Positions 15,701-23,364 are shown, counted from the first letter of the stretch. The stretch: 25,507 nt of DNA from Proteobacteria bacterium UBA2383 (GCA_002343485.1 DDST01000116.1:175-25681), one strand, 5' to 3'. Program-made: numbers and translations. Notes: generated by a model not told the origin, from the letters alone.

Positions 15701-16278
15701 GGCAGATAGAGATCTGGCATCGTGCTGGCCTGGCCTTACCGGTCAGTGTGAATCTATCAGCACGCCACTTGCAACAACCGGATTTTGCCACCCAGATACA
15801 ATCCCTGCTGGCTCAGCATCCCCATGTTCGCCCAGACTGGCTGGAAATCGAGGTGTTGGAGACCACAGCATTGGATGAAACCCAGCGAGTCTTCCAAATC
15901 ATCTCAGAGTGCCGGCAGTTGGGTATCCGATTCGCTATCGATGACTTTGGCACTGGCTACTCCTCGCTCACTTACTTGAAGCATCTGCCAGCCCAAATTT
16001 TGAAGATCGACCAGAGTTTCATTCGCGATATGCTATTCGATCCAGGCGATTTGGCGATTGTGCGCGGCATCATTGGCTTAACCACGGCGTTTAAGCTGGA
16101 GGTGATCGCCGAAGGGGTGGAGAGCGTAGAGCATGGAACACTCTTATTGCAGCTTGGTTGTGATCACGCCCAGGGTTACGCAATTGCCCGGCCCATGCCT
16201 TCTGAAGAAGTTCTAGGCTGGGTGGGCGGCTGGCGCAAACCCGATGCATGGAATGCTGCTGTTGAGCTAGGTTTGTAA
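12736..16278 (+). CDS. Multi-PAS diguanylate cyclase/phosphodiesterase (PAS-[3 tandem modules]-PAS-GGDEF-EAL)
   Basis: This 1180-residue soluble protein starts at ATG 12736, overlapping the protease stop, so it is translationally coupled to the hydrogenase operon. Residues 1-55 are a likely coiled coil. PAS1 spans about 56-185. Three 141-residue modules follow (192-332, 333-473, 474-614), each beginning 'LLDGSP.PLFVIN' or similar, with a conserved WN.AC..(M/L)TG core and ending in a (D)(I/M)TER linker. Another PAS follows (about 616-735). The GGDEF domain has an intact GGDEF at 820-824 and an RGDD inhibitory site at 811-814. The EAL domain has E948-A949-L950, NLSARHL, IDDFGTGYSSL and AEGVES intact, so both c-di-GMP synthesis and breakdown are possible. 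No TM segments are seen; the ligands of the PAS modules are unknown. Its operon position suggests it senses hydrogenase-linked redox or H2 status (inference). Confidence 0.92.
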   Translation: MSDNNDCLLKEIEALRHVVANRDHTLLSLTRRMDQIIETIQVERNDLDHAVKRERELSRFVQQVLASMQDMLIVTNPEGVIIQANPAAYRKLGFEPETLLGVAVDTLLPSEALATYEQGLPAQRTVSASTWVEAIACRGNIQKEHRLLKQDGEPAGFFQVGAEFFYSPQGRFEGVVITASDFTERKRAEQALVDSESWLRRLLDGSPIPLFVINQNHQLIYWNHACEAMTGIPAKQMVGTRDHWRTFYNEPRPCLVDWVLENACLSEIVQHYPAGIRERELAERILEGEDYFPKPGKWLYFTAAPIRDNQGRIVAAMESVQDMTERRQAELALADNETRLHHMLDGSPIPLFVINREHQVTHWNRACTALTGVTAGQVIGTCQHWQPFYDAPRPILVDLVLEEAQQEEINRHYPAGIRERELAERFLEGETYLSKLGKWLYFTAAPIHDNQGRLIAAMESLQDITERKEAELALADSEIRLRHMLDGSPVPLFVINREHQVTHWNRACAALTGITAEKIIGTRHQWQAFYRSSRPVLADFALEDIPQEEVSKYYPLGIREQSLAGRVLEGEAYISKLGKWLYFTATSIRDSQGHIVAAMESIQDITERKENEQALQLAASVFEHAHEGIIITDADGIIIEVNKTFEEITGYLRQESIGQNPKILQSGLHNAEFYTDLWQRIAEHGYWSGEIWNRRKNGEVYPQTTSISSVHNAHGEVTHYLGLFADISILKESQQRLEHMAYYDPLTGLPNRALLADRLRLALAKAQRDHRILAICYLDLDGFKPINDRWGHAAGDELLIQVAHRFQQSVRGDDTVARLGGDEFVVLLNNLENIEEGEQVIKRFLQVLASPFALNALPTTVSASIGVTFFPNDGSDPDTLIRHADQAMYRAKQSGRNCYHLFDPEQDRRAQAHRELLERIRRGWANEEFRLYYQPKVDMRQGRVIGVEALARWHHPEQGTLSPAAFIGAVENSDFSPAFSRWVLKTAIRQIEIWHRAGLALPVSVNLSARHLQQPDFATQIQSLLAQHPHVRPDWLEIEVLETTALDETQRVFQIISECRQLGIRFAIDDFGTGYSSLTYLKHLPAQILKIDQSFIRDMLFDPGDLAIVRGIIGLTTAFKLEVIAEGVESVEHGTLLLQLGCDHAQGYAIARPMPSEEVLGWVGGWRKPDAWNAAVELGL
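13309..14577 (+). repeat. Three tandem 423-bp in-frame repeats encoding 141-residue PAS-like modules
   Basis: Units start at 13309, 13732 and 14155, each exactly 423 bp, aligned on the CTGG(T/C) or equivalent codons before the S/N-E-x-R/W-L helix. Units 2 and 3 share a long identical DNA stretch (about 13780-13828 against 14203-14251), pointing to recent duplication or gene conversion. Unit 1 is more diverged (INQNHQLIYWNHAC against INREHQVTHWNRAC). All three keep GKWLYFTA and YP.GIRE. Confidence 0.9.
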
Positions 16279-16285
16279 AGGGTTG

Positions 16286-18043
16286 CTAATACCCTGCCGC
16301 CAAGCCACCGGGCCGCCGAGTATCGGAAAAGCCGTACCAGCCTCCTGGCCCACGGACGATGCTTTGCGTGCTGCCCATCGCATCCTTGATTACCACCGTA
16401 TGCCCCATCTCTTCCAGCACGCGTATGGTATCCGGACTCAATCCTTCCTCAATCCGCAATTCGTCTGGCAGCCACTGGTGATGAACCCGCGGCGCAACCG
16501 TGGCTTCGGCAATGTTCATCTGGTGATCGATCACGTTCAGCAGGATCTGCAGCACGGTGGTAATAATGCGGCTACCCCCGGGACTGCCGGTGACCAGTAC
16601 CGGTTGCCCGTCTTTGAACACCAGAGTTGGAGTCATTGAACTCAGCGGGCGCTTGCCGGGACCAACCGCATTGGCGTCACCGCCGATCAGCCCATAGGCG
16701 TTAGGAACCCCCGGCTTGGCGGCAAAATCGTCCATCTCATTGTTCAGCAGGATACCGGTTCCCGCCGCGACGATCCCGGAGCCATAGCCAAAATTCAGGG
16801 TATAGGTTACAGCGGCAGCGTTGCCTTGGCGATCCACAACTGAGTAATGGGTGGTTTGTTCACTTTCGTAACGTTGCGGCTGGCCCGGCTTGATCGCGGT
16901 AGCAGGCTGCGTCTGCTCCAGGTCGATCTGTGCCGCTAATTCTCTGGCATAGGCTTTTGCCGTCAAGCCAGCGATTGGCACATTCACAAAATCAGGATCG
17001 CCCAAATATTCGCTGCGGTCAGCGTAAGCCCGTTTCATCGCCTCAGCCAAGCGGTGAATCGTTGCAGCGCTCTGCGAGCCAAGCTCGGCCAGTGGCCAGG
17101 CTTCGAGAATATTCAAGATCTGGATCAGATGAACGCCACCGGAGCTTGGCGGCGGCATTGATACAATTTCGTAACCCCGATAGCGGCCCCGCACCGGTTC
17201 ACGCACCACAGCCCGGTAATTTTTCAGGTCGTCTCGAGTGATTAGACCCTTATGCGCTTGCATATCGGCAACCAGTTTCCGAGCGATCTCACCTTCGTAA
17301 AACGCTTTTGATCCCTGGATAGCAATCCGCCGGAGGGAAGTCGCCAAATCCTTCTGCACCAACGTATCACCTGGTTGGTAAGCTGCTCCATCAGCTTTGA
17401 AAAATACCTGCAAACTGGCCGGCCAGTATTCCATGCGCGGACGCGCTTCTCGTAACGACTGCGCCAGCTCAGTGCTAACGGGAAAGCCTTGATCAGCCAA
17501 ACGGATGGCTGGCTCAAGCAAGTGCCGCCACGGCAACCGGCCATGCCGCTGATGGGCCAAAGCCAACCCGGCTACGGTACCAGGCACGCCTGCTGCCTGG
17601 TGGCTGTAGCGAATCCGTTGTTCATCCACAGCGCCCTGTTGATTGAGATAATGATCCCGGTTCGCTGCTGCGGGTGCGGTTTCCCGAAAATCCAACGCCT
17701 CACTGGTGCGGCGCATGGTGTCGTAGACCACCATAAACCCGCCGCCGCCCAGATTGCCGGCCTGCGGCAGGGTCACCGCCAGCGCAAAACCCACCGCCAC
17801 CGCAGCATCCACAGCATTGCCACCCTGCTTAAGAATGCTTAGCCCAACCTCGCTGGCCAGGGCTTCTTGGCTGACCACCAGGCCATTGCGGGCGAAGATC
17901 GGATGAATGCGGTCGCGAGCGTTGTAAACAGCCGGCCCGGCGGATGCAAAAGAAATGGGTTGAACCAAGAATAAGCTGCACCCTATAGCCAGGAACAGCC
18001 CTATAAAAATGCACGGGAATAAGCGAGACAGGGTAAATTTCAT
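16286..18043 (-). CDS. ggt: Gamma-glutamyltransferase (periplasmic, self-cleaving)
   Basis: GGT hydrolyses or transfers the gamma-glutamyl group of glutathione and related compounds in the periplasm. The 585-residue precursor has an N-terminal signal sequence (basic MKFTLSR, then a hydrophobic stretch to about residue 32). The autoprocessing site is ESEQ|TTHYSVVD, making T397 the catalytic N-terminal Thr of the small subunit, as in E. coli T391. LNNEMDDFAAKPG, KRPLSSMTPT, TGSPGGSRIITT and HHQWLPDELR are all conserved, including the lid-loop region before PNAYGL. Length equals the E. coli enzyme. No clear ribosome-binding site precedes the ATG at 18043. Its 3' end lies 7 bp from the convergent PAS-GGDEF-EAL gene, so transcripts probably overlap. 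Confidence 0.97.
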   Translation of the reverse strand: MKFTLSRLFPCIFIGLFLAIGCSLFLVQPISFASAGPAVYNARDRIHPIFARNGLVVSQEALASEVGLSILKQGGNAVDAAVAVGFALAVTLPQAGNLGGGGFMVVYDTMRRTSEALDFRETAPAAANRDHYLNQQGAVDEQRIRYSHQAAGVPGTVAGLALAHQRHGRLPWRHLLEPAIRLADQGFPVSTELAQSLREARPRMEYWPASLQVFFKADGAAYQPGDTLVQKDLATSLRRIAIQGSKAFYEGEIARKLVADMQAHKGLITRDDLKNYRAVVREPVRGRYRGYEIVSMPPPSSGGVHLIQILNILEAWPLAELGSQSAATIHRLAEAMKRAYADRSEYLGDPDFVNVPIAGLTAKAYARELAAQIDLEQTQPATAIKPGQPQRYESEQTTHYSVVDRQGNAAAVTYTLNFGYGSGIVAAGTGILLNNEMDDFAAKPGVPNAYGLIGGDANAVGPGKRPLSSMTPTLVFKDGQPVLVTGSPGGSRIITTVLQILLNVIDHQMNIAEATVAPRVHHQWLPDELRIEEGLSPDTIRVLEEMGHTVVIKDAMGSTQSIVRGPGGWYGFSDTRRPGGLAAGY

Positions 18044-18070
18044 GATTTTTACTTTTAAAACAATAGCATA

Positions 18071-18085
18071 CCAAACTAGGTTTGG
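18071..18085. other. Short hairpin CCAAAC-TAG-GTTTGG
   Basis: A perfect 6-bp stem with 3-nt loop lies in the 98-bp gap between the response-regulator gene and ggt. On the minus strand it follows the response-regulator gene and precedes TATGCTATTGTTTT, so it may weakly terminate that transcript. On the plus strand it precedes CTATTTT. I cannot decide between the two. Confidence 0.35.
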
Positions 18086-18097
18086 CTATTTTAAAAG

Positions 18098-18121
18098 TAC
18101 CCTCGCCCTTTACGGGAGAGG
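18098..18121. repeat. Second REP-like element (CCCTCGCCC-TTTAC-GGGAGAGGG)
   Basis: A 9-bp stem with one mismatch and 5-nt loop, close in sequence to the element at 9601-9723 (CCCTCGCCCC and GGGAGAGGG words shared). It lies 20 bp beyond the stop of the response-regulator gene. Read on the minus strand it is followed by TACTTTTAAAA, so it may double as a weak terminator. Confidence 0.6.
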
Positions 18122-18141
18122 GTTGAAGGAGGGTTAAACAG

Positions 18142-19347
18142 TTAAAACCACTTAAGAATAGCCCCGACAATCGCAGCGCCTGAAACTAGAATAGCGATAA
18201 TACCCACGATCAACGCAACAGTAGCACGCGACTCGGCAGGTCCACCGCCTTGGGATAAATTAGCTGTAGCCTGCTGGATAGAGCGTTCGGAGGTTTCCCG
18301 GGCAATGGTTTCGATCACCGGTTGAATCCCGGAGCGGACCATCTGCACCAATTGTTGTTTGAATTCCGGGGAACCAGTGGCCATAACCAGTGCTTCCTGG
18401 CTTTGGCGGCTGACCTGATTTTCGATCTCCTTGAGCAAGTCATCCCGGTTCAATTCGAGACCCCGAGCAATATTGCGTTGTGAAACACCTTCACTGACTT
18501 CGCGAGCCGCTTGCTCAGCTACCGAGCGGGCGCTCTCCTGAGCCGTGCTGCGCGCGGTACGTTCGGCAGTACCCCGGGCAATTTCAGTAGCAACTTGCTT
18601 GGCGGCTTCCTGAGCAGCGCGAACGGCCGCGTGTGCCGCACGCCGGCCCAAATCTTCCGAAACATTGCGCGCCGCCTGAACAGCTGCTTCGCGCGCCAAA
18701 TTGGGTACCAGCTCCTGAACGATGTCGCGAGCAACTTTTTCTGCCGACGCCCAAGCAGCACGTTCGGCAATCTGCTCGATATCGGCCACCGAAAGTGCTG
18801 CACCTGCCTCGATTTCGACTCGCAGCGGTGGAAGCGGAGCTTCGGCTGTTGCTGGAGGCACTGCCAGAGCTTCGGCCATTGCTGGGATAGGCGCCGCGAT
18901 GGTTGGCGGCCGTTTTTCGACCACTGCTGGAACAGGTGCAGGCGGCGCGACCGGTTCCTCAAGAGAAATCGCCGCCGTACCCTCGCTCACGGTCTTTAAA
19001 ATACTACTGAGCTGATCGGGAGTATAAGGCTTGGAAAGAAAGCTGACAGCCCCGCTTTGCTGAGCATCCCGCTTGTCTTCGTCTGTAGCGTTAGCGGAAC
19101 ACATGATGATCGGTGCTGAATCATGAGGGTGCTGACTGGTGATAGTTCGGCTGGTCTCAAAACCATCCATGCCGGGCATCATCACATCCATGAAGATGAT
19201 ATCGGGTTTTTTGCCTTCCAGATATTTGATGCAGTCCTCACCCGACCCAACCCAGTCAACCTCGATACCGTGTTCTAGTAGTAGCTTACGCAAAGTCAGA
19301 TGGGCGACTTTGGAGTCATCCACCACCAGCGCTTTTTTGATATCCAT
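18142..19347 (-). CDS. Membrane-tethered response regulator (REC, Ala-rich helix, C-terminal TM anchor)
   Basis: The 401-residue protein starts with a complete receiver domain (1-122): acidic pair D10/D11, phospho-Asp D54 in IIFMDVMMPGMDG, S84 and K106 (SKPYTP). There is no DNA-binding or enzymatic output domain. Instead, a Pro/Ala-rich linker (about 128-185) leads to a long Ala/Glu/Arg-rich amphipathic helical region (about 186-370) with irregular 'A-E-x-A-A-R/S' repeats. One hydrophobic segment follows near the very end (about 375-398, ATVALIVGIIAILVSGAAIV) with KWF behind it. This looks like a tail anchor holding a phosphorylatable rod at the inner membrane; topology and partner are unknown. 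AGGAGG (19354-19359) lies 6 nt before the ATG. It follows secF by 88 bp on the same strand, possibly with its own promoter, though none is clear. Confidence 0.85.
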   Translation of the reverse strand: MDIKKALVVDDSKVAHLTLRKLLLEHGIEVDWVGSGEDCIKYLEGKKPDIIFMDVMMPGMDGFETSRTITSQHPHDSAPIIMCSANATDEDKRDAQQSGAVSFLSKPYTPDQLSSILKTVSEGTAAISLEEPVAPPAPVPAVVEKRPPTIAAPIPAMAEALAVPPATAEAPLPPLRVEIEAGAALSVADIEQIAERAAWASAEKVARDIVQELVPNLAREAAVQAARNVSEDLGRRAAHAAVRAAQEAAKQVATEIARGTAERTARSTAQESARSVAEQAAREVSEGVSQRNIARGLELNRDDLLKEIENQVSRQSQEALVMATGSPEFKQQLVQMVRSGIQPVIETIARETSERSIQQATANLSQGGGPAESRATVALIVGIIAILVSGAAIVGAILKWF

Positions 19348-19435
19348 GCAAGCCTCCTACGGCATGAGAACCTTTTGATGCCTTATCAAGTTCAGCAAAA
19401 ATATTGTGCGAGAAATCCGGCTTTTTTCATTTTGG

Positions 19436-20374
19436 TCAGGGCCGTTCATCTGCGGTTTCTTTAGCCCGTGGCAACAAATCCTCGCGGCTAATTCCCAGGT
19501 ACAGGGCGCTGGCGCTGGCGATATAGATGGACGAGTAAGTGCCTACCAGAATGCCGACGATCATCGCAACCGAGAATCCACGCATTACCGCACCACCCAG
19601 AAAATATAGCACGATGACGGACAACAGGGTGGCGAGACTGGTCATGATCGTGCGTGACAAGGTCTCATTAATCGAGCGGTTCATGATCTCCAGGATGGAA
19701 CCCTTGCGCCGCTTGCGGAAATTTTCGCGAATGCGGTCCAGCACCACTACTGTATCGTTGACGGAATAACCAATGACCGCCAGTACTGCCGCCAGCACTG
19801 TCAGATCAAACTCAATATGAAACAGTGAGAACCAGCCCACGGTAAAGATAACATCATGGACGGTAGCAGCAATGGTGCCAACCGCCAGCCGCCATTCAAA
19901 GCGGAACATGACATAAATCAGGATACCGATCAACGCACCCAGCGCTGCCAGCGCACCCTGCTCCACCAATTCCGCGCCAACCTGCGGGCCAACAAACTCG
20001 GCGCGCGCCATAGTCACACCTGCCCCACCTTCGGCACCTTGCAAGGCATGCAATACATCATTGCTCAGAGTTGCAGCGTTAGCCTCATCCCGGGGCGGAA
20101 TGCGAATCAGCACATCACGGGAAGTGCCAAAATGCTGGGTCTGAGCGTCGCCAAAGCCTGCCTGCCTCAAGGTATTGCGGACCTTAGGGATATCGACTGG
20201 TTCTGGGTATTGCACCTCAATCACCGTCCCGCCCGTAAAGTCTAGCCCCAGGTTCATCCCTTGAAACACCAGGGAGGCGATGGCAATCAGCAGGACCAAA
20301 ATCGACCAACCGATCGCCAGTTTACCCCAGCGTAAAAAATCAATATTCGTATTATAAAAGTCGAATCGCCACAT
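19436..20374 (-). CDS. secF: Protein translocase subunit SecF
   Basis: SecF works with SecD and YajC at the SecYEG channel, using the proton gradient to pull proteins into the periplasm. The 312-residue protein has the family pattern: TM1 (about 18-38), the periplasmic entry motif GLDFTGGTVIEV, a periplasmic loop to about residue 125, then five TM helices including VLAVIGYSVNDTVVVLDRIREN, the conserved proton-path/TM4 motif. Downstream RSINETLSRTIMTSLAT and GILVGTYSSIYIAS are also typical. It starts 20 nt after the secD stop; AAGGA lies just upstream of the ATG. Confidence 0.97.
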   Translation of the reverse strand: MWRFDFYNTNIDFLRWGKLAIGWSILVLLIAIASLVFQGMNLGLDFTGGTVIEVQYPEPVDIPKVRNTLRQAGFGDAQTQHFGTSRDVLIRIPPRDEANAATLSNDVLHALQGAEGGAGVTMARAEFVGPQVGAELVEQGALAALGALIGILIYVMFRFEWRLAVGTIAATVHDVIFTVGWFSLFHIEFDLTVLAAVLAVIGYSVNDTVVVLDRIRENFRKRRKGSILEIMNRSINETLSRTIMTSLATLLSVIVLYFLGGAVMRGFSVAMIVGILVGTYSSIYIASASALYLGISREDLLPRAKETADERP

Positions 20375-20394
20375 GGCGGTTTTCCTTGCCCGGT

Positions 20395-22263
20395 TCAGAC
20401 TGACAGTGTTTGCAGCTTGCGGCCGCCGTAGAAGAAGTTGACCAATGCCCGCGAGCCGGTGACTGCAGTGAACATCGATGTCAAGATGCCAATACTTAGC
20501 GTGACCGCGAAACCCTTGATAGGACCCGTGCCAAAGCCAAACAGCATAATGGCGGCAATCAGTGTGGTCAGGTTGGAGTCGATAATCGTATCGAAGGCCC
20601 GGTCAAAGCCAGCGTGAATGGCTGCCTGCGGCGTGTTACCATTCCGCAATTCCTCACGGACACGCTCATAGATCAGCACGTTGGCATCGACCGCCATCCC
20701 CATGGTCAACACGATGCCGGCAATGCCCGGCAGGGTCAAGGTGGCCTGCAACATCGACAATGCGGCGACGATCAATACCACATTGGCGGCTAGAGCCGCA
20801 GTGGCGATGCCGCCGAACCATTTGTAGCGTCCGATCATGAAAGCGGCAATGACCACTAGGGCAATCATCGCAGCACGGAAGCCCTGGGCGATGTTTTCCT
20901 TTCCAGCACTAGGACCAACGGTACGTTCTTCGATAATCTCAATCGGACTGGCCAATGCCCCAGCCCTCAGCAGCAAAGCCAGGTCGCGCGCTTCGCGGGT
21001 GCTGTCCAGTCCAGTAATTTGGAAACGCCGGCTGAGCCGGTCGCGGATGGTAGCGACATTGATGACTTCTTCAACGGTGTAGGCCGTTTTCTTCAGTTCA
21101 CCATCGACTCGTTTGGTCTCGGTCTTGTTCTCGATGAACACTACGCCCATGCGCTTGCCAACATTATCCTTAGTAGCATCTTCGAAGCGTTTAGCGCCTT
21201 TCCCGTCCAACGTAACAAATACTGCCGGGCTACCGCTCTGCTGGTCCAGGCCAGAGGCCGCATCGATGATGGAATCTCCCGTCAGCATTACGCGCTTTTG
21301 CAGTAGTACTGGGCGACCCTCACGGTCCTTGTACAACCGCGAACTGAGAGGGATGCGATTGGTGGATGCAGCCTGGTACCAGTCATTTTCTTCATCGGCC
21401 AGCCGGAATTCCAGAGTTGCCGTTGCGCCAAGGATTTCCTTAGCACGGGCAGTGTCTTGCACTCCTGGCAGTTGCACGACAATGCGTTCGCTGCCCTGTT
21501 GCTGAATGATCGGTTCGGCCACGCCCAGCTCATTGACCCGGTTGCGCAGAGTGGTGATGTTTTGTTGCAGGGCGAAGTCACGTTTTTCGCGGATCTCCGG
21601 CTCATCCAAGGTCAGCTTCAAACTCAGCGGACTGGATTTATCCTGTTGCAGGTTCCGCAGGTTTTTACGCAACACCTCGACGGCTTTGTCGCGTTCGGCA
21701 GTATTCTTGAATTCCACGAGAATCCCGCCACTGGCAGCGCGGCCAACGGAACTGTAGAGGATTTTTTCACTGCGCAACTGAGTGCGGATTTCCTCAACAT
21801 AGCTTTCTTCAACTTGCTTGACGGTAGCATCCATATCCACCTGCATCAGGAAGTGCACGCCACCGCGCAGATCAAGACCGAGATACATGGGACTCAACCT
21901 TAGCGCCCGCAGGAATCCCGGTTCAGAAGACGCCAGATTGAGCGCGACAATGTAATCGCGACCCAGCCGATCTTTCAGGATATCGGCGGCTTTAAGCTGT
22001 TCCTCAGGATCCGTAAAGCGGATCAATAACCGGCCATCTTCCAGTTCCAACTGCTTGTGCGGCAGATTCTCGGCGCTGAGTAGACCGGCAACCCGGTCTT
22101 GCAGCGAGGCATCGATAGCAATATGTTCCCGGGCACCGGAAATCTGTACTGCTGGATCTTCACCAAACAGATTCGGCAAGGCAAAGATGAATCCCCAGAG
22201 CATAACCAAGCCGATCAGCAGGTATTTCCACCAGGGGTACTGATTTAAAGTATACGTAGACAT
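20395..22263 (-). CDS. secD: Protein translocase subunit SecD
   Basis: The 622-residue protein matches SecD in length and plan. An N-terminal TM (about 13-32) ends in ALPNLFGEDPAVQISGA, a SecD signature. A large periplasmic region contains LGLDLRGGVHFLMQVD and the P1 head domain. The C-terminal half holds five TM helices with GIVLTMGMAVDANVLIYERVREE (TM4 Asp for proton movement) and IDSNLTTLIAAIMLFGFGTGPIKGFAVTL. It sits between yajC and secF in the standard order, 44 bp after yajC, so the three form one operon. Confidence 0.97.
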   Translation of the reverse strand: MSTYTLNQYPWWKYLLIGLVMLWGFIFALPNLFGEDPAVQISGAREHIAIDASLQDRVAGLLSAENLPHKQLELEDGRLLIRFTDPEEQLKAADILKDRLGRDYIVALNLASSEPGFLRALRLSPMYLGLDLRGGVHFLMQVDMDATVKQVEESYVEEIRTQLRSEKILYSSVGRAASGGILVEFKNTAERDKAVEVLRKNLRNLQQDKSSPLSLKLTLDEPEIREKRDFALQQNITTLRNRVNELGVAEPIIQQQGSERIVVQLPGVQDTARAKEILGATATLEFRLADEENDWYQAASTNRIPLSSRLYKDREGRPVLLQKRVMLTGDSIIDAASGLDQQSGSPAVFVTLDGKGAKRFEDATKDNVGKRMGVVFIENKTETKRVDGELKKTAYTVEEVINVATIRDRLSRRFQITGLDSTREARDLALLLRAGALASPIEIIEERTVGPSAGKENIAQGFRAAMIALVVIAAFMIGRYKWFGGIATAALAANVVLIVAALSMLQATLTLPGIAGIVLTMGMAVDANVLIYERVREELRNGNTPQAAIHAGFDRAFDTIIDSNLTTLIAAIMLFGFGTGPIKGFAVTLSIGILTSMFTAVTGSRALVNFFYGGRKLQTLSV

Positions 22264-22307
22264 GGAACGGCGGTTCCCATGAGGCGCCTGAGCGCGCGGT
22301 GACGGAT

Positions 22308-22655
22308 CTACAGATTGCCCTTGTAGGTGCCCTTGGGCATCAGTGAGCTGATCGCCTGCTTCTGGATCTTGATCTGGATATTATCGGCGAGCTCTACTTG
22401 CACAAAATTTTCGCCGACTTCGATGATCCGGCCCAACATGCCGCCGCCACTGACAATCTCGTCACCCTTCTTAAGAGCATCAACCATCAGTTTATGTTCT
22501 TTGGCGCGTTTAGTTTGCGGACGAATCAAGAGGAAGTAAAAGGCGCCGATTAGAATGATGGGGAACAATATATTCAGCAGACCCATCTCCCCGCCGGGAG
22601 CGCCGGTGGCCTGGGCTGAAGCCGTGGGGATCAGGAGGTTCAGAATGCTTTCCAT
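22308..22655 (-). CDS. yajC: Sec translocase accessory subunit YajC
   Basis: YajC is a small single-pass inner-membrane protein bound to SecDF. The 115-residue product has one hydrophobic segment (about 27-45, LLNILFPIILIGAFYFLLI) followed directly by the signature RPQTKRAKEHK and the cytoplasmic GDEIVSGGGMLGRI domain. The frame is open to an upstream ATG at 22724, but GAGGAA (22661-22666) and family length support the ATG at 22655. In many gammaproteobacteria tgt lies just upstream; here it is replaced by pseudogene debris. Confidence 0.96.
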   Translation of the reverse strand: MESILNLLIPTASAQATGAPGGEMGLLNILFPIILIGAFYFLLIRPQTKRAKEHKLMVDALKKGDEIVSGGGMLGRIIEVGENFVQVELADNIQIKIQKQAISSLMPKGTYKGNL

Positions 22656-22780
22656 GGGGATTCCTCGTTGATTACTTTGCAACCTCCGCTCCGCATTCAC
22701 GGTTAAGGGGATTGGTGAGTCCACCTTGGCGTGAGTAACGGGGGCGAAGATCGTCGCTCGGGACAGTTTTAAGGCGCGCC

Positions 22781-22786
22781 ATTATA
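22781..22786 (-). promoter_or_regulatory. Candidate -10 box (TATAAT) for yajC-secD-secF
   Basis: Read on the minus strand, a perfect TATAAT stands about 125 nt upstream of the yajC ATG, between the yajC gene and the upstream remnant. No good -35 box is seen at 16-18 bp (the region reads ACGGCT). The preceding GTG may give partial extended -10 character. A transcript from here would have a roughly 120-nt leader. Confidence 0.45.
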
Positions 22787-22817
22787 CACGGGCGAGGATG
22801 TTTAGCCGTATTTTTGG

Positions 22818-23289
22818 TCAACCGGATATGTCATATTTGCAGCAGTGGCAGTGCAGCAGATTCCACGGCTCGTCCACAATATTGGGTTTGTCGCCGCTGA
22901 ACAGAAGCTGAACAGAATATGTTTCACCATGGGCATTTTTTATCATCAGCACAACCGGAAACCGGATGTAGAAAATTGTACCCTGACCGGGTGCGCTATC
23001 GCACTGCAAGACGCCTTGATGCTTGTCCACTACGATAGGCTGGGCTTTTGTCCAGTCCCCGGCTTGGCGGTGAAGAATGGATCATGCACCCGCTCACGAA
23101 TCGCGTCCGAAATGCCGCCTCCGGTGCCGGTTACAGCGATTTCCACCCAGCCGCCATCCAACCGGATATTCACGGTGACCCGGCCCTGCTGGCATCGGCG
23201 GCAGCGGCAGCTTCGCCGCTGGCGTCCTCGAACAAGCCCTCCATCCTATGTTGAAACGGTTTGGAAGGATCGGCGATGAGCGCTTTCAT
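22818..23289 (-). pseudogene. Decayed two-component signalling remnant (receiver-like N-terminus fused to histidine-kinase ATPase C-terminus)
   Basis: Three pieces lie in order on the minus strand. (1) An ATG at 23289 opens a 39-residue frame beginning MKALIADPSKPFQ, like a receiver-domain start, which stops at 23170. (2) In another frame, about 23195 to 23030, VTVNIRLDGGWVEIAVTGTG then GGISDAIRERVHDPFF reads as a HATPase_c domain from strand 1 to the FFT-K motif; its G1 box Asp is Gly (GTGGGI for DTGxGI) and it ends at a stop. (3) In a third frame, down to 22818, VVDKHQGVLQCDSAPGQGT and FYIRFPV is the final kinase segment, followed by a non-homologous tail. At least one frameshift (about 23030-23050) and an internal loss between pieces 1 and 2 are needed. 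No intact product is expected. The family assignment is from remembered motifs. Confidence 0.65.
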
Positions 23290-23355
23290 GGAATAGCATC
23301 TCATAGCGGTAAGCAAGGCAACGCTGTCCCCTGTCTAGCGCCTCTATCCAAGCGA

Positions 23356-23364
23356 TGCTATAGT
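23356..23364 (+). promoter_or_regulatory. Candidate extended -10 promoter of miaB
   Basis: TGCTATAGT matches the extended -10 form TGnTATAAT with one mismatch and would give a leader of about 24 nt before the miaB ATG at 23395. No matching -35 box is visible, which is tolerated at extended -10 promoters. It lies just upstream of the start of the decayed minus-strand gene. Confidence 0.4.

Noticed and set aside
18511..18999. Forward open frames opposite the response regulator
   Set aside because: Artefacts of the GC-rich, Ala-rich repeat coding on the minus strand.
22845..23279. Forward 144-codon open frame between yajC and miaB
   Set aside because: The kinase and receiver motifs are on the opposite strand; the forward frame shows no known domain.
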